Assembly (NCBI GenBank): GCA_023247575.1
Contig: JAHFGE010000105.1
Span: 1 to 5,400, forward strand
Source of the DNA: Candidatus Omnitrophota bacterium
GTDB lineage: Bacteria > Omnitrophota > Gorgyraeia > Zapsychrales > Fredricksoniimonadaceae
Direction of reading: 5' to 3'
DNA length: 5,400 nucleotides
A program made the position numbers and the translations under genes. This document shows, one piece after another, positions 1 to 5,400 of this stretch. The stretch's first letter is position 1. The number at the start of each line of letters is the position of its first letter. Below the pieces are notes generated by a model. The model saw nothing but the letters and a program-made list of their open reading frames with translations, had not been told where the DNA came from and did no database searches.

Positions 1-894
1 AAAGTCACTATTCTTTATACGGCGCCCACCGCTATTCGTGCGTTTATGAAATGGGGTACGCAGTGGCCACAAGGTTGCGATTTGTCGTCGTTACGTTTAT
101 TGGGTAGTGTGGGTGAGCCTATTAATCCGCAAGCCTGGGTGTGGTATTACGAAACCATTGGCCATCATCGCTGTCCTATTGTGGATACCTGGTGGCAGAC
201 GGAAACCGGCGCCATTATGATTACTTCCTTACCAGGCCTAACGACCATGAAACCGGGTTCTGCCACAAAGCCTCTTCCTGGCATTGATGCGGAAATCCTC
301 AATGAAGACGGTGATATTATTAAAGAAGGCGGGGGGTTTTTAAGTATCACCAGTCCATGGCCGTCGATGCTGCGAGGTATATGGGGTGACCCCGAGCGGT
401 ATAAGCAAACGTATTGGGGGAAGTGGAATGGCGAAAACTATTTTGCTGGCGATGGTACCAAGCGCGATAAGGACGGCTATTTTTGGTTTTTAGGACGGGT
501 GGATGATATTATGCTGGTGGCTGGCCATAACATTTCTACCGCGGAAGTTGAAAGCGCGCTGGTGGACCATCCTATGGTCGCTGAAGCGGCCGTTGTTGGA
601 GTGAGTGATGAAATCAAAGGTCAGGCCATAGTAGCTTTTGTTATTCTCAAAGAGGGCCGTCAACCTTCGACCCAGGCCGAGGAAACCTTAAAAGAACATG
701 TGGCAGGTAAAATTGGTTCCTTGGCCAGACCCAAACAAATCATTTTTACGGCCGATGTTCCCAAAACCCGTTCGGGAAAAATCATGCGCCGTCTTTTGCG
801 CGATGTGGCCGAAGGCCGAGCCCTGGGGGATATAACCACTTTGGCTGATCCTAAAGTCGTTTCCGACCTCAAAAAACAATATGAGGAGGTTTGA
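1..894 (+). CDS. acs: Acetyl-CoA synthetase (AMP-forming), 3' part; start outside window
   Basis: The enzyme activates acetate with ATP and CoA to acetyl-CoA, AMP and PPi in the cytoplasm. The frame is open from base 1 and ends at TGA 892-894, giving 297 residues. The family is about 650 long, so roughly the N-terminal 350 are missing. Numbering the visible part from 1: YTAPTAIR at 6-13; GSVGEPINPQAW at 35-46; DTWWQTETG at 62-70, the adenylate-binding motif with the tryptophan that restricts the pocket to small acyl groups; YFAGDGT at 147-153; GRVDD at 165-169, the hinge between the large and small domains; and PKTRSGKIMRR at 254-264. Lys260 (codon 778-780) is the catalytic lysine, which is acetylated by Pat-type enzymes in well-studied homologues. 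The C-terminus is intact. Propionyl-CoA synthetase is the main alternative, but the paired tryptophans and the overall match favour acetate. A 182-bp gap separates it from the cupredoxin gene, so shared transcription is uncertain. Confidence 0.95.
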   Translation, partial: KVTILYTAPTAIRAFMKWGTQWPQGCDLSSLRLLGSVGEPINPQAWVWYYETIGHHRCPIVDTWWQTETGAIMITSLPGLTTMKPGSATKPLPGIDAEILNEDGDIIKEGGGFLSITSPWPSMLRGIWGDPERYKQTYWGKWNGENYFAGDGTKRDKDGYFWFLGRVDDIMLVAGHNISTAEVESALVDHPMVAEAAVVGVSDEIKGQAIVAFVILKEGRQPSTQAEETLKEHVAGKIGSLARPKQIIFTADVPKTRSGKIMRRLLRDVAEGRALGDITTLADPKVVSDLKKQYEEV

Positions 895-922
895 CCATTT
901 TCCTTTGATTAGGCAGGGAACC

Positions 923-949
923 TTGACAAGCAGTTGAGGCTGTAGTAAT
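923..949 (+). promoter_or_regulatory. Possible sigma-70-like promoter for the cupredoxin-ctaD genes
   Basis: A perfect TTGACA lies at 923-928. After a 15-nt spacer comes AGTAAT at 944-949, which matches four of six -10 consensus positions and is preceded by TG at 941-942 (extended -10 form). Transcription would start near 956, immediately before the hairpins of the leader. The spacer is short and the -10 weak, so this is only a candidate. Its position between acs and the next gene group is the main supporting context. Confidence 0.3.
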
Positions 950-959
950 TTGTATCTTC

Positions 960-987
960 TTAACCCTTCGACTTCGCTCAGGGTTAA
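960..987. repeat. Palindrome TTAACCCT/AGGGTTAA, dispersed-repeat-like hairpin
   Basis: Arms TTAACCCT (960-967) and AGGGTTAA (980-987) are perfectly complementary and enclose a 12-nt loop, TCGACTTCGCTC. The core CCTTCGACTTCGCTCAGG resembles a short motif that, from general knowledge, recurs between genes in many environmental bacterial genomes. No T-run follows on either strand, so a classical intrinsic terminator is not supported. It lies between acs and the cupredoxin gene and could mark the transcript end of one or the leader of the other. Confidence 0.6.
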
Positions 988-1054
988 TCCTGCCTCGCAC
1001 CGAGTGCTTTTATGAGGATACTCGGCACGAGGTGAGTGTAATTGAAGGATTAAC
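983..1054. repeat. Large imperfect palindrome in the leader of the cupredoxin gene
   Basis: An inner hairpin pairs CCTCGCACCGAGT (993-1005) with ACTCGGCACGAGG (1020-1032); 11 of 13 positions pair around a 14-nt loop, with a 2x2 internal mismatch. An outer perfect 8-bp pair, GTTAATCC (983-990) with GGATTAAC (1047-1054), encloses it. The outer left arm overlaps the right arm of the 960-987 hairpin, so the two folds compete. The palindrome ends 22 bases before the ATG at 1077, close to but not covering the ribosome binding site. It may be a mobile-repeat remnant or a structured 5' leader; the sequence alone does not decide. Confidence 0.55.
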
Positions 1055-1063
1055 TTTTTAAAA

Positions 1064-1069
1064 AAAGGA
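1064..1069 (+). promoter_or_regulatory. Ribosome binding site that fixes the start at ATG 1077
   Basis: AAAGGA at 1064-1069 is seven bases from ATG 1077, a normal spacing. It is only one base from the in-frame GTG at 1071, which is too close for that codon to be used. The start is therefore taken as 1077. Confidence 0.75.
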
Positions 1070-1076
1070 TGTGGTT

Positions 1077-1799
1077 ATGTCATACTCTAAACTTGTTTCT
1101 CTCGTAGTAGGATTAGTTTTCAGCGCTGGTCTTTGCAGCAGTGCTTTGGCTGCTGGTAGCATTACAGGAACGGTAAAATTTGATGGGAAAGCGCCTAATT
1201 TTAAGGCCATTAATATGGATGCTGACCCTATTTGTTCGGCTGCCTACAAAGATGCAGTTTATCCGCAAACATTGGTGTTGGGCGATGACAATACCATGGG
1301 CAATGTGTTTGTGTATGTTAAAAGCGGCTTGACCAAAAATGACTATCCGGCCCCGGCGGAGACAGTGGTCATTGATCAAAAAGGATGCAACTATGATCCC
1401 CATGTGGTTGGTGTCATGGTTGGCCAGAAAGTCAAATTCCTTAACCCCGATGGCACTTTGCACAATGTACATATTATGTCTAAAGTCAACGATGAAATGA
1501 ATTTGGCTATGCCAAAATTTCGTACGGAACTGGAAAAAACTTTTGAAAAGGCTGAATTCATGTTTCCGGTTAAATGTGATGTCCATCCTTGGATGACCTC
1601 CTGGATGGCGGTCATGTCCAATCCCTTTTTTACAGTGACGAAAGCTGATGGTAAATTTGAAATTAAAAATCTTCCTGCCGGCACCTATGAAATCGAAGCC
1701 TGGCACGAAAAATTAGGTACAAAAACAGCTACGGTGACCGTTACTGAGGGTGGTACAGCCACAACGGATTTCTCCTTTTCTGCGCCGACTAAAAATTAA
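1077..1799 (+). CDS. Secreted cupredoxin-like protein with C-terminal transthyretin/carboxypeptidase-regulatory-like domain
   Basis: This 240-residue protein is probably periplasmic. Residues 1-26 form a signal peptide: Lys5, a hydrophobic stretch 6-19, and cleavage at about ALAA|G (after 25 or 26). Cys20 is not in a proper lipobox. Residues 27-180 are cupredoxin-like. NPDGTLHNVHIM (123-134) supplies His129 or His132, and the CDVHPWM loop (167-173) supplies Cys167, His170 and Met173 (Met177 is nearby), a type 1 copper-like His/Cys/His/Met set. Cys53 and Cys104 could form a disulfide. Residues 184-236 (FTVTKADGKFEI, NLPAGTYEIEAWHEKLG) are a small beta-sandwich resembling carboxypeptidase regulatory or transthyretin-like domains. 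The gene ends 14 bp before ctaD, so the two are probably co-transcribed. Electron donation or copper delivery to the oxidase is inferred. It is not a CuA subunit II: it has one Cys in the metal loop and no membrane hairpin. Confidence 0.82.
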   Translation: MSYSKLVSLVVGLVFSAGLCSSALAAGSITGTVKFDGKAPNFKAINMDADPICSAAYKDAVYPQTLVLGDDNTMGNVFVYVKSGLTKNDYPAPAETVVIDQKGCNYDPHVVGVMVGQKVKFLNPDGTLHNVHIMSKVNDEMNLAMPKFRTELEKTFEKAEFMFPVKCDVHPWMTSWMAVMSNPFFTVTKADGKFEIKNLPAGTYEIEAWHEKLGTKTATVTVTEGGTATTDFSFSAPTKN

Positions 1800-1813
1800 T
1801 TTACGAGGAGTTT

Positions 1814-3541
1814 ATGCTACACGCTCACGATCATCACGACCTGCCTTTCTGGCGCAGGTATATTTTTTCTACTGATCATAAAATCATTGGCTTGCAATAT
1901 GGCATTACGGCATGGATTTTTTTGCTGTTGGGTTTCTGTATGATGCTTCTCATGCGCTGGCAATTAGCTTACCCGGGCCAGCCGCTGCCAGGTATTGGCA
2001 GTTGGTTTGGCGAAGACCACATGCCAGGCGGGGTCATGTTGCCGGAGTTTTATAATCAGCTTGGTGCCATGCACGGCACCATCATGGTGTTTCTAGGCAT
2101 TGTGCCTTTGGTCGTCGGTGCTTTTGGCAATTACATCGTGCCTTTACAAATCGGGGCGCCGGACATGGCTTTTCCTAAATTAAATATGGCCAGCTACTGG
2201 AGCTATTTTACCGGCGGCGTTGTTATGCTGGCCAGTTTCTTTTTGCCCGGAGGATCGGCCAGTTCAGGCTGGACGTCCTATCCGCCGCTTTCTGTGATTG
2301 CCCCTATTGGCCAGACCGCCTGGATTATCGGGATGGTATTTTTGATCACCTCTTCCTTGTTAGGTGCTGTGAACTTTATTGTTACCATTTTTCAATTACG
2401 TGCTTCCGGCATGACCTGGATGCGTTTACCGTTTTTTGTCTGGGCACAGCTGGTGACAGCATTCTTATTGCTTTTAGCGTTTCCACCTCTGGAAGCTGCC
2501 GCTGTCATGCAATTGATGGATCGGGTTTTTCATACCAGCTTTTTTATGCCGGCGGGGTTAATTGTCTCAGGCCAGCACATGCCTTATACCGGCGGGGGAA
2601 GCGTGCTTTTGTGGCAGCATTTGTTTTGGTTTTTGGCTCACCCAGAAGTCTATGTGTTGATTTTACCGGCCATGGGTATTGTTACTGAGATCATTGCTAA
2701 CAATATTCGTAAACCGATCTGGGGTTTAAAAAGCATGGTTTACTCCATTATAGTCCTTGGGTTTTTATCATTTATTGTTTGGGCCCACCACATGTATCTA
2801 ACTAACATGGGCACAGCCATCAGTTCATTTTTCCAGATTACCACCATGATGATTTCCATCCCATCCGTCATTATTTTAACCTGTCTTTTTATTTCATTAT
2901 GGGGAGGATCCATTCGCTTTAATGTGCCTATGCTGTTTGCCCTGGCCTTCTTGCCTATGTTTGGTATCGGTGGACTCACGGGACTTCCTTTGGGATTAGC
3001 CTCCCCGGATATTCATCTGCATGATACGTATTATGTGATTGGCCATTTCCATTATGTGGTAGCCCCTGGAACGATTTTCGCGCTTTTCGCAGGTGTCTAC
3101 TATTGGTTTCCTAAAATTACGGGGCGTAAAATGAATGAATTTTTGGGTCATTTGCATTTTTGGCCGTCTTTGGTGTGCATGAATTTAATTTTCTTTCCTA
3201 TGCTCATCCAGGGCCTGGCCGGTGTTTCCAGGCGTTTATACGACGGGGGGGCCAGTTATGCGCATGCCCAGCCTGTGCTTTATTTGAATCAAGTGATGTC
3301 CATTGCTGCCTTTATCATGGCAGCAGCGCAGATTTTTTTTATCGTGAATTTGTTCTGGAGTATGTTTAAGGGTAAACGGGTGACAAGTGACAATCCTTGG
3401 GATGCCACCACTTTAGAATGGGCCACACCCACGCCTCCTGGACACGGTAATTTTGTGCATCCGGTGGAAGTTTATCGTGGGCCTTATGAATATAGTGTCC
3501 CAGGGGCGCCGAAGGATTTTAGCCCGCAGTTTGAAAAATGA
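1814..3541 (+). CDS. ctaD: Cytochrome c oxidase subunit I (aa3-type, A family)
   Basis: This is the catalytic subunit that reduces O2 to water and pumps protons across the inner membrane. It has 575 residues and about 12 membrane helices, with no fused subunit III. The start has GAGGAG at 1805-1810. Metal ligands seen: low-spin heme His87 and His413; high-spin heme His411; CuB His276, His325 and His326; Tyr280 for the His-Tyr crosslink; Glu278 in AHPEVY, the A1-type helix VI glutamate; Mg-site His403 and Asp404; and Arg473-Arg474 near the heme propionates. D-channel residues are present: Asp117 (APDMAF), Asn106, Asn124, Ser180-Ser181 and Asn187. From 276 to 474 the numbering coincides with Paracoccus as I recall it. 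The K-channel lysine is not conserved: the usual IPTGIKxF is ISIPSVIILT here, placing Ile354 at that position with Ser351 for Thr. The C-terminal NPWDATTLEW...PTPP segment is typical. An NO reductase is unlikely because Tyr280 and Glu278 are kept. Confidence 0.96.
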   Translation: MLHAHDHHDLPFWRRYIFSTDHKIIGLQYGITAWIFLLLGFCMMLLMRWQLAYPGQPLPGIGSWFGEDHMPGGVMLPEFYNQLGAMHGTIMVFLGIVPLVVGAFGNYIVPLQIGAPDMAFPKLNMASYWSYFTGGVVMLASFFLPGGSASSGWTSYPPLSVIAPIGQTAWIIGMVFLITSSLLGAVNFIVTIFQLRASGMTWMRLPFFVWAQLVTAFLLLLAFPPLEAAAVMQLMDRVFHTSFFMPAGLIVSGQHMPYTGGGSVLLWQHLFWFLAHPEVYVLILPAMGIVTEIIANNIRKPIWGLKSMVYSIIVLGFLSFIVWAHHMYLTNMGTAISSFFQITTMMISIPSVIILTCLFISLWGGSIRFNVPMLFALAFLPMFGIGGLTGLPLGLASPDIHLHDTYYVIGHFHYVVAPGTIFALFAGVYYWFPKITGRKMNEFLGHLHFWPSLVCMNLIFFPMLIQGLAGVSRRLYDGGASYAHAQPVLYLNQVMSIAAFIMAAAQIFFIVNLFWSMFKGKRVTSDNPWDATTLEWATPTPPGHGNFVHPVEVYRGPYEYSVPGAPKDFSPQFEK

Positions 3542-3549
3542 TTTCAATT

Positions 3550-3625
3550 GTCATCCCCGAATGTATTTATCGGGGATCCAGATTTAGCAAGAACTAGGTT
3601 CCCGATTAAAACATTCGGGAACGAC
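3550..3625. repeat. Pair of inverted REP-like palindromic units (BIME-like) between ctaD and ctaE
   Basis: Unit A (3550-3581) folds as ATCCCCGA (3553-3560) with TCGGGGAT (3570-3577), 8 bp around a 9-nt loop. Unit B (3594-3625), in opposite orientation, folds as GTTCCCGA (3598-3605) with TCGGGAAC (3615-3622), also 8 bp with a 9-nt loop. Unit A and the reverse complement of B agree at 25 of 32 positions. The stem differences are compensatory: A-T becomes G-C at the first pair and C-G becomes T-A at the third. The outer parts can also pair with each other (3548-3564 with 3611-3627, 15 of 17). No T-run follows either stem, so terminator function is not supported. The arrangement resembles REP pairs that stabilise mRNA or tune expression between operon genes. 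Confidence 0.7.
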
Positions 3626-3644
3626 AAACTAAGAAAGATATATT

Positions 3645-4238
3645 ATGGAAATTCCTTATATCGTCGAAGAAAGACCGGACACCGGCTTTAATAATGCCAC
3701 TTTAGGCATTTGGCTCTTTTTAGCTTCCGAAATTATGCTTTTTGGGGCACTGTTTTCTTCCTATATTTTATTGCGTACTTCAGCCAGCCAATGGCCCTCA
3801 GGGGCTAGTGACCTTAATATCCCTTTGGCCACTTTAAATACTTTTATTCTTGTTTTTTCTAGTATTGCTGTGGTCTTTGCCTGGGCTTCGACTAAAGAGG
3901 GTAATTTAGCTAAATTTAAAAAATGGATGGGGATTGCGTTGCTGTGCGGCTTAGGGTTTTTGGTGGTGAAAAGCATTGAATATAAGCTGGAATTTATACA
4001 CCATAGATTTCCTTCCACCAATACCTTTTTAGCGCTTTATTTTACGATGACGGGTATACATGCCATGCACATTATGGGGGGACTTATTGTCAACAGCTAT
4101 CTATGGGGGCCTGGTTGTAAGATGTTTAAAGAAGACTTATCTCATTTTAGCCATCGAGTGGAGATTGCTGGTATTTACTGGCATTTTGTTGATTTGCTTT
4201 GGCTTATTTTTTTGTTTCCGGTGCTTTATCTTTTATGA
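3645..4238 (+). CDS. ctaE: Cytochrome c oxidase subunit III, short five-helix form
   Basis: Subunit III is a membrane subunit of the aa3 oxidase that stabilises subunit I and its D proton channel. It has 197 residues and about five membrane helices (approximately 19-43, 60-82, 95-115, 126-152 and 172-195), so it lacks the first two helices of the seven-helix form, as is usual for short bacterial versions. Family hallmarks: LGIWLFLASEIMLFGALFSSY (20-40) with Glu29, TGIHAMHIMGG (136-146) with His139 and His142, and VEIAGIYWHFVDLLWLIFLF (172-191) with Glu173, His180 and Asp183. The ribosome binding site is weak: only an A-rich AAGAAAGA lies at 3631-3638. It follows ctaD by 103 bp that is mostly taken up by the REP-like pair. 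No subunit II or IV gene is adjacent. NorE-like proteins are a distant alternative, but the ctaD context supports oxidase subunit III. Confidence 0.93.
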   Translation: MEIPYIVEERPDTGFNNATLGIWLFLASEIMLFGALFSSYILLRTSASQWPSGASDLNIPLATLNTFILVFSSIAVVFAWASTKEGNLAKFKKWMGIALLCGLGFLVVKSIEYKLEFIHHRFPSTNTFLALYFTMTGIHAMHIMGGLIVNSYLWGPGCKMFKEDLSHFSHRVEIAGIYWHFVDLLWLIFLFPVLYLL

Positions 4239-4256
4239 CAACTTTTCAGGATTCTC

Positions 4257-5400
4257 ATGACCTACGAAGAATTTGTTGCCAATATAGAAAACTTTCAAAC
4301 CGATTACTCTCAAGACATCACACCCGCCAGTTATTTCGGTTTTCCTATAACGCCGCTTTTAGAGGCCGAAACTAGACTCAGTAATCCTAAAGAAAAATCG
4401 GTGGCTTATTTTTCCATGGAATATGGGCTCGCTCCCAGTATTTATAATTCGTTTAAACCAAGTAAGCCCATCAGTGATAAAAATACATTTTTTAGACATG
4501 AAGTTTTTTCCAATTACTGGCTTTCCGATTATGTATTTAGAATCCATATCAATAGAATGTTAGATATTCCCATTTATAGCGGCGGATTAGGGGTTTTGGC
4601 AGGCGATACCGTTAAAAGTGCATCTGATTTGGGACTTTCCGTTGTGGCTTTAGGTGTTCTTTGGAATAAAGGATATTTTAAACAAAATTTTTGGTATAAG
4701 TATGGACAAGTGCCGGAAGAGCTTTCTTGGGACCCTACCACCTATCCGGGGCTCGTTCCTCTTAAAAGCAAGGTCATGATGCCTACCAAGCAAGGCGATT
4801 TGATTTTGCGACTATGGAAATATTATGTTTACAGTTATGATCAAACACATGTGGTTCCTTTAATTTTGCTGGATTCCAACTTACCGGACAACAGCGAACA
4901 TTTCAGACAATTGACCGACCAGCTTTATCGCAGTGACCATGTCTCTTGGCGTATTTTTCAGCGTTCCATTCTTGGGATCGGTGGTATGAAAGCTTTAGCG
5001 GCATTAGACTTACAAGTTAACTGTTATCATCTCAATGAAGGCCATGCCGCTTTTGCTTTGGCGGAAAAATACGTCAGCCTCAAAGATAAATCACAGATGG
5101 AAGAAGAGAAAAAGAAATTTGTCTATACCTGTCATACACCGGTAGCTGCTGGACATGATCGTTTCAGCATTCATGATATTGAGAATCTTTTTCCCCAAGA
5201 GTATGTGGAGACCGCTAAAAAGTTTGGCCAGGAAAACTCTCATTCCGATAACGTGAATTTAACCTATATTTGTTTGAATCATTGTCGCCATACCAATGCT
5301 GTATCCCAAAAGCATGGGGAAATTATGCGGTTGCAGTTTCCTGATTTTGCCCAGCGTATTGATCCCATTACCAATGGAATTCATATTCATACATGGATTT
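4257..5400 (+). CDS. glgP: Alpha-glucan (glycogen) phosphorylase, 5' part; runs off window end
   Basis: The family (GT35) cleaves alpha-1,4-glucan with phosphate to glucose-1-phosphate in the cytoplasm, using pyridoxal phosphate. The frame is open for 381 codons to the window end. Start ATG 4257 has AGGA at 4248-4251 with a 5-nt spacer and lies 18 bp after ctaE, so co-transcription is likely. Motifs of the short bacterial/archaeal type: AYFSMEYGLAPSI (50-62), PIYSGGLGVLAGDTVKSASD (105-124), GVLWNKGYFKQ (133-143), YHLNEGHAAFALAE (257-270), CHTPVAAGHDRF (292-303), NAVSQKHGE (347-355) and NGIHIHTW (373-380). About 40 residues (63-104) separate the FSMEYGL motif from the SGGLG loop, where many relatives have only a few. 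The PLP lysine would be further downstream, outside the window, so full integrity cannot be judged. A regulatory N-terminal extension of the muscle-enzyme kind is absent. Confidence 0.93.
   Translation, partial: MTYEEFVANIENFQTDYSQDITPASYFGFPITPLLEAETRLSNPKEKSVAYFSMEYGLAPSIYNSFKPSKPISDKNTFFRHEVFSNYWLSDYVFRIHINRMLDIPIYSGGLGVLAGDTVKSASDLGLSVVALGVLWNKGYFKQNFWYKYGQVPEELSWDPTTYPGLVPLKSKVMMPTKQGDLILRLWKYYVYSYDQTHVVPLILLDSNLPDNSEHFRQLTDQLYRSDHVSWRIFQRSILGIGGMKALAALDLQVNCYHLNEGHAAFALAEKYVSLKDKSQMEEEKKKFVYTCHTPVAAGHDRFSIHDIENLFPQEYVETAKKFGQENSHSDNVNLTYICLNHCRHTNAVSQKHGEIMRLQFPDFAQRIDPITNGIHIHTWI

Noticed and set aside
1012..1035. Seven-codon mini-ORF in the cupredoxin leader (MRILGTR)
   Set aside because: There is no Shine-Dalgarno site and it sits in the loop and arm of the palindrome; nothing supports a leader peptide.
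1071..1079. GTG at 1071 as the start of the cupredoxin gene
   Set aside because: It is one base from the Shine-Dalgarno AAAGGA; ATG 1077 has normal spacing and begins a good signal peptide.
1113..1706. 197-codon open frame on the - strand inside the cupredoxin gene
   Set aside because: It is antisense to a well-supported secreted protein, has no recognisable domain, and looks like a shadow of the coding frame.
1077..1799. Cupredoxin gene as cytochrome oxidase subunit II
   Set aside because: The CuA site needs two cysteines (C-x3-C) and subunit II normally has a membrane hairpin; this protein has a single Cys in the loop and only a signal peptide.
3160..3369. 69-codon + strand frame inside ctaD
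   Set aside because: It overlaps conserved helices XI-XII of subunit I in another frame and is a shadow.
3553..3622. Hairpins after ctaD as intrinsic terminators
   Set aside because: Neither stem is followed by a T-run, and the paired inverted arrangement fits REP-like repeats better.
4060..4260. 66-codon + strand frame overlapping the end of ctaE
   Set aside because: It lies in another frame across conserved ctaE residues and has no recognisable product.
4235..4375. ATG at 4235 overlapping the ctaE stop as the start of the next gene
   Set aside because: This frame stops at TAG 4373-4375 and is not the glgP frame; ATG 4257 has the ribosome binding site and motif-bearing protein.

Overview
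The window reads almost entirely on the + strand and carries five genes: the 3' part of an AMP-forming acetyl-CoA synthetase (acs), a secreted cupredoxin-like protein, subunits I and III of an aa3-type heme-copper cytochrome c oxidase (ctaD, ctaE), and the 5' part of a short-type alpha-glucan phosphorylase (glgP). The protein sequences, signal peptide and clear Shine-Dalgarno sites fit a Gram-negative, aerobically respiring bacterium of moderate GC content. I cannot place it by phylum. The gene order and the dispersed-repeat-like palindromes suggest an uncultured environmental lineage, but that is inference.

Layout: 1-894 acs (its start lies upstream of the window); 895-1076 a gap with a possible promoter, a TTAACCCT/AGGGTTAA hairpin and a larger overlapping imperfect palindrome; 1077-1799 cupredoxin/transthyretin-like fusion; 1814-3541 ctaD, 14 bp downstream with a strong ribosome binding site; 3542-3644 a gap almost filled by two inverted copies of a 32-nt REP-like unit; 3645-4238 ctaE; 4257-5400 glgP, 18 bp after ctaE and running off the window end.

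How the genes could work together: acs activates acetate for the TCA cycle and the oxidase is the terminal electron acceptor module. The cupredoxin sits where subunit II often lies and may deliver electrons or copper to the oxidase. The phosphorylase mobilises stored glucan and may be co-transcribed with ctaE.

Two things stand out. Subunit I has every heme, CuB, Mg-site and D-channel residue I checked, but isoleucine at the position of the K-channel lysine (Paracoccus K354). No CuA-bearing subunit II is present beside subunits I and III; a single-Cys cupredoxin precedes subunit I instead.
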